This document shows, piece after piece, positions 20,288 through 27,195 of a DNA stretch of 27,195 bases. The translations under genes were made by a program, and so were the position numbers. The DNA is taken from contig NW_003107589.1 of NCBI RefSeq assembly GCF_000003605.2, positions 308,844-336,038 of the forward strand. Reading direction: 5' to 3'. The stretch's first letter is position 1, and the number at the start of each line of letters is the position of its first letter. This DNA comes from Saccoglossus kowalevskii (Eukaryota > Hemichordata > Enteropneusta > Harrimaniidae). The notes under the pieces were generated by a model. It searched no databases and was not told the DNA's origin. It saw only the letters and a list, made by a program, of their open reading frames with translations.

Positions 20288-20596
20288 GCAGCATAAACTA
20301 GTTCCCTCGGTGCGTTCAGGTGGTGTTTCTAGCGGACTTTTTTGTACATCGCTCGATAACCTAGTAACTGACCTGACCTTTCAAGCTCTTTCGCCACGGC
20401 ATCTTTGACTTGTTCGACCGTTACTGTATGATCAGTGAAATATATATTAAAAAATCGGAGTCGCCGACCCAGCGAACGTATACTCCAGGTATATTTAGAA
20501 AAGTTTCTTCTCACGAAATCCAAATTCCCATTGGCTTCACGATCATAAACTCGCGCATACTGGTAATCAGATTATGGGGGCCGCCATTTCTGAACA

Positions 20597-20993
20597 TAGT
20601 AAATACCGCAATGTATGCTGGTATACATGGTAGCTGTAGGCTCAGGGAGCAAAACGATTTTTTGTTCACTTTTCTTTTATCGATAGCCTAGGGCTGCCAT
20701 TTGTCTAGTAGTATGTTATAAAATAAGCAGACGAAATGCATGTCGGTATAGCTGTCTGCCAGATGGCAGCTCTAGCCCACAGATAATGTGAATTCCATTT
20801 TATTTAGCTTTTACTTTTATTTTTTAAAAATGAATTTAATTTCATTTTACTTTTCAGAGTGTATATTCATTTTTTATTTAATTTTTAATCTCATTTTGTA
20901 TATGTTTTTCAAATTAAAATGTTTTTTTTCCCACAAAATTAACAAAAAGCAATTTGTTTTAGTATTAATCACTGTCAGTCCTAGGCCACCATA
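20597..20993 (-). repeat. Right long terminal inverted repeat
   Basis: This is the inverse of 11915-12420. The inner half (20597-20790) aligns almost continuously with 12235-12420, sharing TATACCAGCATACATTGCGG, ATCGTTTTGCT and AAATGGCAGCCCTA. The outer 50 bp match GGCCTAGGACTGACAGTG and TTAATACTAAAACA. It lies just upstream of the transposase, so it probably held the promoter. Confidence 0.85.
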
Positions 20994-20999
20994 CACATT
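20994..20999. repeat. Right target-site duplication CACATT
   Basis: Exact copy of 11909-11914, immediately outside the right terminus. Confidence 0.85.
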
Positions 21000-21569
21000 C
21001 AATGTGGTGGAATAATTACTTTTTGAATTGTGGAAGAATCGTTTTTTTGTGCTGAATTATTTGTTGGATGATGGCGCCATCTATGGTGAAATAAAGAAAT
21101 ACTGAACTATAACATTAAGGGATATTTTTAGTATACTACATATTTTATACCTTACTTGAATTACGATTTGTTATGTTTTTGTTAATTGCTGGAGTTACGG
21201 TGTTGGTATATGCAATTTTAAGATGAAATTAAAGAGATATGCCACAGTCGAGAACGTGATCGCCTGTGTTTAGTATTAGTTGGTGCTGCCACAAATTGAA
21301 CCTGTCATGGATTCCAGCTCCTGATTTGAATGTGCCTTGCTGTAGAGATGTACTCCTGTTCAAGACCACACGTTAAACCTATCAGCATTCAGGTCAGGGT
21401 TCTATATCATGCAGTGGGACTGGTGCAGTGCAAGGGATTCTTTGAGAAATAAATCACTCAAACAAATTAATATAAGACGTTCTCCTACATTTACCATATG
21501 GTTTAGAAGTCTGTGGTAGTACTTACCGCTCTTCTTTTGCTCCAATTTATACACAAGAAAAGAAATAGG
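21000..21569. other. Non-coding flank of the transposon
   Basis: I recognise no gene or repeat here. Confidence 0.5.
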
Positions 21570-21925
21570 TATGTATTATAATGTTTAAAGACAGACTCAA
21601 TCACACCAGACCTCTCTTTAATTCTGTGGGGTTTCTTGACATTTATGACCAACACAAACCCCAGCTAGCATGTTTTATTCATGATCTGTACAACAATAGT
21701 ATCCCCGAGATCTTAGTAATTATTTCTCTTTTCCTGACCACTCAACTAGATCCTTGCCTGCCCACATAAAAGAACTACCTTTGGTAAATTTTCCCTGGAT
21801 TACCCTGGGACCAAATAGTTGAATAACATTCCTAACCGTATTAGAAATGAAAATATTAGAAATGCAAAAATCGCAATACTTCCAAGCAAACATTAAAAGC
21901 ACATTTAGCCAACTAACATAGTTTT
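21570..21925 (+). pseudogene. LINE ORF2 C-terminal fragment
   Basis: The plus strand encodes the region that follows the RT domain in CR1/L2-like LINEs. It reads HTRPLFNSVGFLDIYD, then ACFIHDLYNNSIPEI, then after a frameshift near 21720 NYFSFPDH, and LGPNS in the place of the usual GPxxWN near 21810. It ends about 21920 in the SQYFQANIKSTF stretch that normally closes the protein. There is no EN or RT nearby and no 3' tail, so it is an isolated scrap. It corresponds to a part that is missing from the LINE at 3.38-7.05 kb. Confidence 0.55.
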
Positions 21926-22389
21926 CCATTTACATACCTGTGGTGAAAAACAACTACCATGTGAAACTGTATTGTCAACTGAGTTTATTTCTTTACAAAA
22001 CGCCCGCCAAAATGATTATTTAGTCCAATCATTATTCGGGAGCAGACTAGACTCGCCTCACCTAAGCTATTTTCTGATGCACAACCATTACTGCTCATCT
22101 TTTATATAGTTATATACTTTAATTTAATGTGAATTTCTTCATGATTCAATAATAGTATTCTCTAGCACAATGGTGAATATATTATTATACTTGAAACATC
22201 AACAATGGCAAAACAGGGTCAAAGTGTGGATAAACTTAAAACTGTTCGAAAAGAACACACTTCGCGAGAAAGTAACATGATAAAAGTTGATAAACGGCTA
22301 GTCATGGAATGATATAGTTAGTCAATCACGCTTGTCTTAATGTGACAAGGTATGGAAATAATGAAGCAGTAAAAGCAAATGTGTGACAA
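21926..22389. other. Non-coding stretch
   Basis: No feature is recognised. Confidence 0.5.
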
Positions 22390-23238
22390 CACCTAACTTG
22401 ATGAAAAACATGCCTTCTCTTCCGCCTCTTTGGGTTGCATGGCATTCTTTGGACGACCATCGTCGGCTGAGGACACATTCGATTCGGTAGTAGTGCTGTT
22501 TGAATACTCAACAATCTATTCTTTCATGAACTTGAGGTCTTTTACCTTGTTGGTTGATCATCTTAGTTTTATAGCAGACATCGGCCAGAAAACGACTAAC
22601 TTGTCCTGGTCTCCATCGACTGGTGGCGGTATTCTTGTGTAGACGTCACTGGCCCACAGTCTGCCAAAGCACAATTTTCTTTGGGTGATTTCACTATTAG
22701 GGGGAAGACAATTTTCCTGGTGCCTTTTCCTTGCGTGATCCCATACATGACAGTTTTTCAGTACGTGTGGCGACATATAGTTTTATTTTTGTACGATCGG
22801 GATGTCTTTCTTCACACACATGACAACGGTACTTGATGGCATCATCTCCATGCATCTTGTGCTGGAATGTAGCAAATTAATGTAGGAATTTTGCAATGGA
22901 TTGCTACTTTCTTAGAATCGTCAGTCATTACAATTCCCTCGAAGAAAGTAGTATTCGTTTCTTTCACATGACGCTTATTGAACGTTATTGTCAGATCTAT
23001 GTCTACTGGTGGAGGTGGAATTATTGTCTGTACCAGCACTCAGTCTTCTACAACCCAGGTAGAAGTATCAGCATTCACACTAGTATCATCATCCTTAATG
23101 ACAATAACATCAATTGCTTTCCTCTTGGATGCACTTTTCTTGTTTGAATCACAGTTTACCAGTTGGCCATTCAGTGTAGACTTTTCTTTCACAGCGGAAT
23201 TTAAGTCTCCCGTGAAATCAACATGTTCCAACCAGCTC
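22390..23238 (-). pseudogene. Unidentified protein-coding relic with a Cys/His motif
   Basis: A TAACCCATAG acceptor-like site precedes 23238. From there the minus strand is open for about 130 codons to 22842 except for one TGA (23040-23042). It reads SWLEHVDFTGDLNS, SKRKAIDVIVIKDDD, TIIPPPPVDIDLTITFNKRH and FFEGIVMTDDSKKVAIHCK. A frameshift near 22860 leads into HKMHGDDAIKYRCHVCEERH (Cys-x2-Cys plus His, zinc-finger-like). A second shift near 22765 leads into HVLKNCHVWDHARKRHQ, KLCFGRLWASDVYTRIPPP and DKLVVFWP. A later segment (ESNVSSADDGRPKNAMQP) extends to about 22400. I do not know the family. The pattern of a nearly continuous protein with three lesions fits a pseudogene or a dead transposon gene. 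Confidence 0.5.
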
Positions 23239-23283
23239 CTATGGGTTATAAAACAAATGCCAATGAGCATGAACAGTCAATAG

Positions 23284-24526
23284 ATAATTCATATTTTGTA
23301 TTTTCAAATCTACCTCGCCCTTAGTAATATGTCCAACCAAAATATTATTCTTGGGAACAAGGATTTTTCGATTATAACAAGTAAATTATTCATCTAGCTA
23401 AAGGCCATATCTACTTTTCTAAAATGAGAAACGAAAAACCTTCTTTCCATGGATGATGTCTGTATCTCATCAGGCTAGTTTATAATTTTCAAAAAAGAGA
23501 TTGTGATAGAGGGAGGCAAAATAGCGAAGCATACTGAAAAATGGGAATCATTTAATATGCTGTGACGTTCACATACCCCCTTTTCTCTTTAATTTATACT
23601 TTATATATGTGGTTAATGTAAAAATAAAATAAAATCCACCTCTGATAAATAGCTGTCACTATGAAAGTACCCGGTAATTCAAATGAAACACCAATAGAAA
23701 AATCTGTTTACATGCAGTTACTGTTCACTGCCGAGGATTTAAAAGATAAGCAGTTAAGGATGAGTGAATCAGAGAAGTAGTTAAAGATGGGTATAGTTAA
23801 CACACTTCTCAACATGAATATCCATGATTGAATCAGAAAAGCAGCTCAGGACGGATTTAGCAAAAAATTCTCTATAAATTAAAGAATTGAATGTGTTAAC
23901 CACCCAAGGTACATTTGTAGCGAACATAAAAAAACAATACAACTACTGTTTTCCTTAAAATGAAGTTGACAGACAATAGCATTAATAGCTCCACTTGACA
24001 TTGTCAATAGTTGAGGTACAACGTTATTCCTTGCTAGTGAATATTTACAAATTTGAATACAAAACTTTTGAATTTGCAGAAAAAATGACTGAGATACAGG
24101 TTCAGACGCACAAAGTCCCCGTTTTTGAGACTAATAATAATAGCCATAAAAAGTAGAAGTACACTTTTACAAAATTATGTGACCCTGGTTTGGACAATTG
24201 TCAGTGCAGCACATGTGGAACTTGCATATATATTCATATATTCACAGGATACCAATTTTGAAATTGAAGTTATAGTACCCCACTTGAAAAAAATTACTCA
24301 TTTCCCTGTTGTTTTCTTCACACTTGTTGAAGATTTATTTTTTAACACATACAAGTCACAGAAATTCCATGAACCCCCCTCCCAAGAAATAGGGGCAAAA
24401 ACACACTAACCATGTCCCTTCAAGATCTAGGTTGAAACAAAAAGAATCCCGAGTCATGGTTATTGTGAAATGTCTGGGTTATCTTTGATTTGCAATAACA
24501 TATTCTCAAGAGATGGCAACACTTAC
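23284..24526. other. Non-coding or intronic stretch
   Basis: No coding frame is convincing. An 94-codon frame at 24125-24409 (plus) has no recognisable features. If the flanking minus-strand exons belong to one gene, this would be intron. Confidence 0.45.
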
Positions 24527-24613
24527 CTTGGCATTTCACACACAAGACATGACTGCCCCATACCATCATTATAGAATGAGCAACTTGTTCATTTCCAGTT
24601 ATTTTTTTCATTT
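24527..24613 (-). CDS. Candidate internal exon, copy 1 of a duplicated pair
   Basis: A polypyrimidine tract plus TTTCAG ends just above 24613, and a consensus GTAAGT donor starts just below 24527, giving an 87-nt exon. The open frame reads GNEQVAHSIMMVWGSHVLCVKCQ, with a CxxC pair just before the donor. A related sequence with the donor at the same place lies at 25185-25262. The protein is not recognised. Its phase does not join directly to the 23238 exon, so any shared gene would need another exon or has decayed. Confidence 0.4.
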
Positions 24614-25184
24614 CTGAAAAAAAAATTGATAACACAATAATGGTTTAATGCCACAATATATAATTCGACCACAAAACATTGGTTTGCACCAAGAGTAAAA
24701 CTCATATTAGCGGAACACACAATTGTTTTTGTTTGGCCTACATTTCAATTGGCATATTCAGGAAGACAGACTTGAATAATTGTTGGTGTTTAGTTTTTGG
24801 GGGGACAAAACGTTGAATGAGTCACACACTAGATTTTTCATTTCGAACTCACTTCACCATAGCAACTTTGGACAAATTGTTTCCAGTCTGTCTTGGAGAA
24901 TGCATGTAGTTATAATTTTACTTTTGTGGTGAGACAACATGATGATCCCATTAAATTAATTACATATATGAGCAATTGTCTTAAAAATATCTCACCCTGG
25001 TGAGAAGACTGTTACAGTATAACAACTATTGTTTTCATTGTGTACGTGGGATTGATAAAAGTAGCCAGGCAGTTTCAGATGAGTGATCATATAATTTGGG
25101 AAACTGCTGCTATCAATGAAAACCCTTGTAGTACACATTATGTCGTGACACAGTCATGCATTTTGTATTATGGAATTTAGTTAC
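24614..25184. other. Non-coding stretch between the duplicated exons
   Basis: No coding frame is recognised; it would be intron if the two exon copies are part of one gene. Confidence 0.45.
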
Positions 25185-25262
25185 CTTGGCACTTCACACA
25201 CAAGACACGATTGTCTCTTGCCACCATTGTAGAATGTGCAGTGTGCACATTCCCAGGCTTAT
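25185..25262 (-). CDS. Candidate internal exon, copy 2 of a duplicated pair
   Basis: It aligns with 24527-24613 over about 75 bases. The shared core reads AHSTMVARDNRVLCVKCQ here. The donor is GTAACT, weaker than in copy 1. The acceptor is unclear: the T-run is followed by GG instead of AG, with the next AG a few bases later (CTTAT, read on the minus strand as ATAAG). This copy may therefore be dead or use a shifted acceptor. Confidence 0.35.
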
Positions 25263-25960
25263 TTCCAAAAAAAAGATTTTTTTAAAGTGACTTGTACCAC
25301 AAAAAACTGATCATTACTGAAATGTTTCAACTCTCCTGGCGAAATAGAGATTGGCCACATGTGATAAAATTTCAACTTTATTCTATTTCTCTACAGCATG
25401 CAGCTGTTTTCTCTCACTGTGATCGACCCAGGTGGGAATGATTGCGTATCATGCATATACATTGTCTAAGACAGAACATATTTTTATGTTTATATATATA
25501 GACACTATGATTGATTCAGTTTATCAGCTCTGTAGTTTTGAGCTGCTGTTACAGGTTATTACATATGATCGAGTAGACTGAAATTATTGTTGTTCACTGT
25601 AATTTTTCTAATTTACATAACAATAGAGTTTTTTTTATGGAAATGTGATTTATAATGTTATTTAAGAAAATACGATATAGATAATTTCTAGCAAACTTTA
25701 AAACCCTCTGAGGAGTACACAATCTTTTCCAGTGAAATAGACATGCAATTGATACAGGTTGATTATAAAACATATTTTAAAAGTTTATACTGAAAATTCA
25801 AATTGTGTATGTTAATCTTTATGTAGACGAAATTGTGTATAAATATCCGGAGTTGTGCCACGACGCACGGAGATTTAAGGTGAGGGCGACCACAGGCGCT
25901 CTGGATATTTCTGTGTTACAATGTAAAATTAACGAGAAAAGAAGTTACTCAGCGATTTGT
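25263..25960. other. Non-coding stretch
   Basis: AT-rich with a short TA run near 25493. A 67-codon plus frame at 25805-26008 runs straight into the hairpin and is probably incidental. Confidence 0.45.
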
Positions 25961-26009
25961 CTCAGGACTGAATGTAGAAAGATGACCTGTTTCTACACTC
26001 AGTCCTGAG
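25961..26009. repeat. 20-bp-stem, 9-nt-loop hairpin
   Basis: 25961-25980 and 25990-26009 are reverse complements except for one A-C mismatch. The loop is GATGACCTG. A weaker pairing of TTACT sequences (near 25945 and 26012) lies outside with an unpaired insert. It could be a collapsed MITE, a foldback element or a structured RNA. Confidence 0.7.
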
Positions 26010-26416
26010 AGTAAGTTCCTTTTCATTCTAATTAATGATATAAATGGGTTACCATGGGTAAACATGATAACAACTCGCTAGTGAGCGACCTGAGTTTCAC
26101 AATGACAGTGACTCATCACGATTGAGTCAGGGTTACAAAAATCATAAATAATCGCGAAAATAATGAAACTTCACAGAAACTGACAAAAGTGGATAATAAA
26201 AAGTAATACCGTACTCGAGCGCGTTAGCGCCCAGGGGCCTCAACTCGAAAAATAGTGCAAATGAAAATATTGATTAATCCATGTGACAGATTGTCTTTGA
26301 GGGAAAATCAAATTAGGAAATTAGTTGCATCGTCATTGATTCCACAATGAAGAAGCAGAAATGATCACAACAAATATGCACATTTTATTACAATATTAAT
26401 TACGTACCACCAGAAT
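26010..26416. other. Non-coding stretch
   Basis: Includes a small GC-rich GCGCGTTAGCGC patch at about 26219-26231. No gene is recognised. Confidence 0.45.
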
Positions 26417-26539
26417 TTACGGAATTAAAAACATTGGAGTTTGTGGGAACACAGTTGAAGTCAAAATTTTCAACATTATCTCCACTGACGAAGGTGTTGG
26501 ATCGTACGCAAACTCTAGATGAAAATCACATTCCGCCAT
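26417..26539 (-). CDS. Small open frame beside a promoter-like block, doubtful
   Basis: A 40-residue minus-strand frame starts at an ATG in good context (CATCATGGCGG) at 26539 and ends with TAA at 26417-26419. It begins MAECDFHLEFAYDPTPSS. Upstream of it on the minus strand (26552-26612) lie three AGGTCA-type half-sites and a CCAAT motif. It may be a first exon with a donor inside (TCAGTGGAG), or nothing. Confidence 0.2.
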   Translation of the reverse strand: MAECDFHLEFAYDPTPSSVEIMLKILTSTVFPQTPMFLIP

Positions 26540-26551
26540 GATGCATTTGCA

Positions 26552-26612
26552 GATTTGACCTGCAGCAGCGTCTTTTGACCTAATGGGTCAAGTTATTATT
26601 AACCAATCAGAA
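26552..26612. promoter_or_regulatory. Cluster of AGGTCA-type half-sites with CCAAT motif
   Basis: TGACCT occurs twice (about 26556 and 26576). The second is followed after three bases by GGGTCA, forming an everted repeat. ACCAATCAG follows at about 26602. Nuclear receptors bind such half-sites. Whether this is functional cannot be judged from sequence. Confidence 0.2.
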
Positions 26613-26686
26613 TGCTGTGTTGTACCAACGCAATTCTTCGAAAATTATACCTTTGAAATTACAATTTATTTCATTGTTTTCTATAG

Positions 26687-26855
26687 GGAATCACACAATT
26701 GAATGCATCAAAGCAAAACAAAAATGCTATGAAACGATGAGAGATGCCTTCGCAGAAGTTGTTGCAGAGATCAATGATTTGCTTGCAAACCCAATAATTG
26801 TTGTGAGTGGGACGACTGTGTATTTGAAGTTTTTTTCTAGGAGGGTGACTACAAG
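26687..26855 (+). pseudogene. Exon relic, unassigned protein with a FLGGDYK-like end
   Basis: A strong acceptor (TTGTTTTCTATAG, ending 26686) and a GTATAA donor after ACAAG at 26855 bracket 169 nt. The frame reads GNHTIECIKAKQKCYETM, then RDAFAEVVAEINDLLAN, then PIIVVSGTTVYLKFF. After the T-run, two one-base indels would be needed to read FFLGGDYK up to the donor. That ending resembles a protein family I have seen in marine invertebrates but cannot name. The indels suggest a pseudogene. The opposite-strand frame (26671-26985) is a shadow. Confidence 0.4.
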
Positions 26856-27195
26856 GTATAATCTTCATTTTCTGCTGGCAAAATGTGAATCCCCTGGTAA
26901 TTTTCTGTTCACCCTTGCTGAAAGAATGATTAACCAAACATGAATAAACAGAGCATAAATCAAATTGTGATTTTTTAGAGACCATTCAAGTGTCAGCTGA
27001 TGTGGGGCCACTTGAGCTCCTTTTTAAATATTTGTTTACATTTACAGTGTGTTGGACTTTACCTATATGATGTGGAAAGGCTTTTTCTCTATACAGTGCA
27101 TGTAAGTTTGTTTTTAAATTTTCCCTGTAGATTTTGTTTTTCTTAAACATCATCATAATACAGGGTAATATGTAATGTTATGAACTGAGTGTCGA
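26856..27195. other. Intron-like end of the window
   Basis: An acceptor-like TTTACATTTACAG at about 27034-27046 precedes a short frame, but no exon is convincing. Confidence 0.35.

Larger units (their letters stand above)
17990..20574 (-). pseudogene. IS3EU-like transposase, multi-exon pseudogene
   Basis: This encoded the DDE integrase-type transposase of the 9-kb element. Exon 1 (about 20574-19524, split by a MITE) reads SIRSLGRRLRFFNIYFTD, LLGYRAMYKKVR, ELVYAA, NLDPEDLASRGG, then the first catalytic Asp in SLDGHDKL (codon 19802-19804), YGCIDSASRKLLWLR and the second Asp in VDKGTETG (19635-19637), ending GPSTSNQ at a GTTAGT donor. Exon 2 (19111-19005) starts IERWWKELHERLEKYF with the catalytic Glu (19106-19108) and ends at GTAAGT. 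Exon 3 (18582 to about 18440) reads FLLIPLLQGQLDIF and IPDHIYNFPEEY. Exon 4 (18183-17990) reads WTVTDDELEQAA and DFLEPTFRRECERL. Splice phases agree across exons 1-3. Stops occur at 20329, 19560, 18489, 18119 and 18068 (lower coordinate of each). Frameshifts lie near 19785 and 19645. The 5' end and the exon 3 donor are uncertain. Confidence 0.85.
11915..20993 (-). mobile_element. Complete IS3EU-like DNA transposon, 9,079 bp, with nested insertions
   Basis: Both ends are visible. The left terminus TATGGTGGCCTAGGAC and the right terminus are exact reverse complements, and a perfect 6-bp target duplication CACATT flanks them. The transposase pseudogene sits just inside the right end and reads inward on the minus strand. 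It carries an integrase-fold D-D-E triad. From memory, Repbase describes IS3EU elements as having IS3-like integrases, 6-bp duplications and ends of the 5'-TA...TA-3' type, which fits well; the superfamily name should be confirmed. The interior also holds a BEL/Pao relic, an alpha-kinase pseudogene, a dispersed repeat and a MITE, so the original element was shorter than 9 kb. The two inverted repeats have diverged by very roughly 15 percent over the aligned part, and all coding parts are broken, so the insertion is old. Confidence 0.82.

Noticed and set aside
20410-20691. 93-codon plus-strand frame
   Set aside because: Antisense to the transposase start and the right terminal repeat.
20788-21015. 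75-codon plus-strand Phe/Leu-rich frame
   Set aside because: Translation of the T-rich part of the right terminal repeat.
22896-23283. Plus-strand frames opposite the unidentified relic
   Set aside because: The minus-strand reading is longer, less AT-biased and has an acceptor site; the plus frames are shadows.
24125-24409. 94-codon plus-strand frame
   Set aside because: No recognisable features, no splice support and AT-rich composition.
26671-26985. 104-codon minus-strand frame
   Set aside because: Antisense to the plus-strand exon relic 26687-26855, which has splice sites.
1-27195. CRISPR arrays, bacterial operons, rRNA or intact tRNA genes
   Set aside because: No regularly spaced short repeats, no ribosome-binding-site-led ORF clusters and no cloverleaf were found; introns and transposon types show a eukaryotic genome.

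Overview
This is a eukaryotic, almost certainly metazoan, AT-rich intergenic or intronic stretch. Several coding relics are flanked by GT-AG splice signals. The protein families recognised (alpha-kinase, THAP finger, BEL/Pao and CR1/L2-like retroelements, an IS3EU-like integrase transposase) and the dispersed repeats fit an invertebrate animal, probably marine; I cannot name the species. There is no intact, confidently functional host gene. The window is mostly a nest of decaying transposable elements plus a few orphan exon-like open frames.

Layout. 1-1.6 kb: a broken THAP-type zinc finger and a BEL/Pao gag relic with a possible LTR, all on the minus strand. 2.07-2.53 kb: a small segment bracketed by a 10-bp inverted repeat, with a TATA motif and a nested hairpin. 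2.67-2.91 kb: a two-unit tandem repeat. 3.38-7.05 kb: a dead CR1/L2-like LINE on the plus strand with ORF1, endonuclease, reverse transcriptase lacking its catalytic segment, a 3' hairpin and a TCAA tail. 7.1-11.1 kb: non-repetitive-looking DNA with two unassigned exon-like frames (8243-8718 plus, 10169-10305 minus) and a weak tRNA-derived SINE candidate. 11.11-11.85 kb: a 741-bp non-autonomous inverted-repeat element.

The centrepiece is 11915-20993, a 9,079-bp DNA transposon delimited by long terminal inverted repeats (506 and 397 bp) beginning TATGGTGGCC and ending GGCCACCATA. It is flanked by a perfect 6-bp target duplication, CACATT. Just inside its right terminus, on the minus strand, lies a multi-exon transposase pseudogene (20574-17990) with a retroviral-integrase/IS3-type D-D-E triad, which I assign to the IS3EU group. 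Its first exon is itself split by a 356-bp MITE (19923-20278) with a 9-bp target duplication; conceptually removing the MITE restores the reading frame. The same transposon interior also holds a BEL/Pao pol relic with a probable 3' LTR (13044-15360, minus), an intronless alpha-kinase pseudogene (15400-16258, plus) and a two-unit ATGGCC/CAGTCGG repeat (17490-17825). The alpha-kinase is either a retrocopy that landed in the transposon or cargo carried by it.

Right of the transposon, 21.0-27.2 kb holds a LINE C-terminal scrap, an unidentified multi-part minus-strand coding relic (22.4-23.24 kb), a duplicated small exon (24527-24613 and 25185-25262, minus), a 20-bp-stem hairpin at 25961-26009 and an exon relic at 26687-26855. 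Overall the order of events is partly readable: the IS3EU element inserted first, then was invaded by the MITE and probably by the BEL/Pao element.
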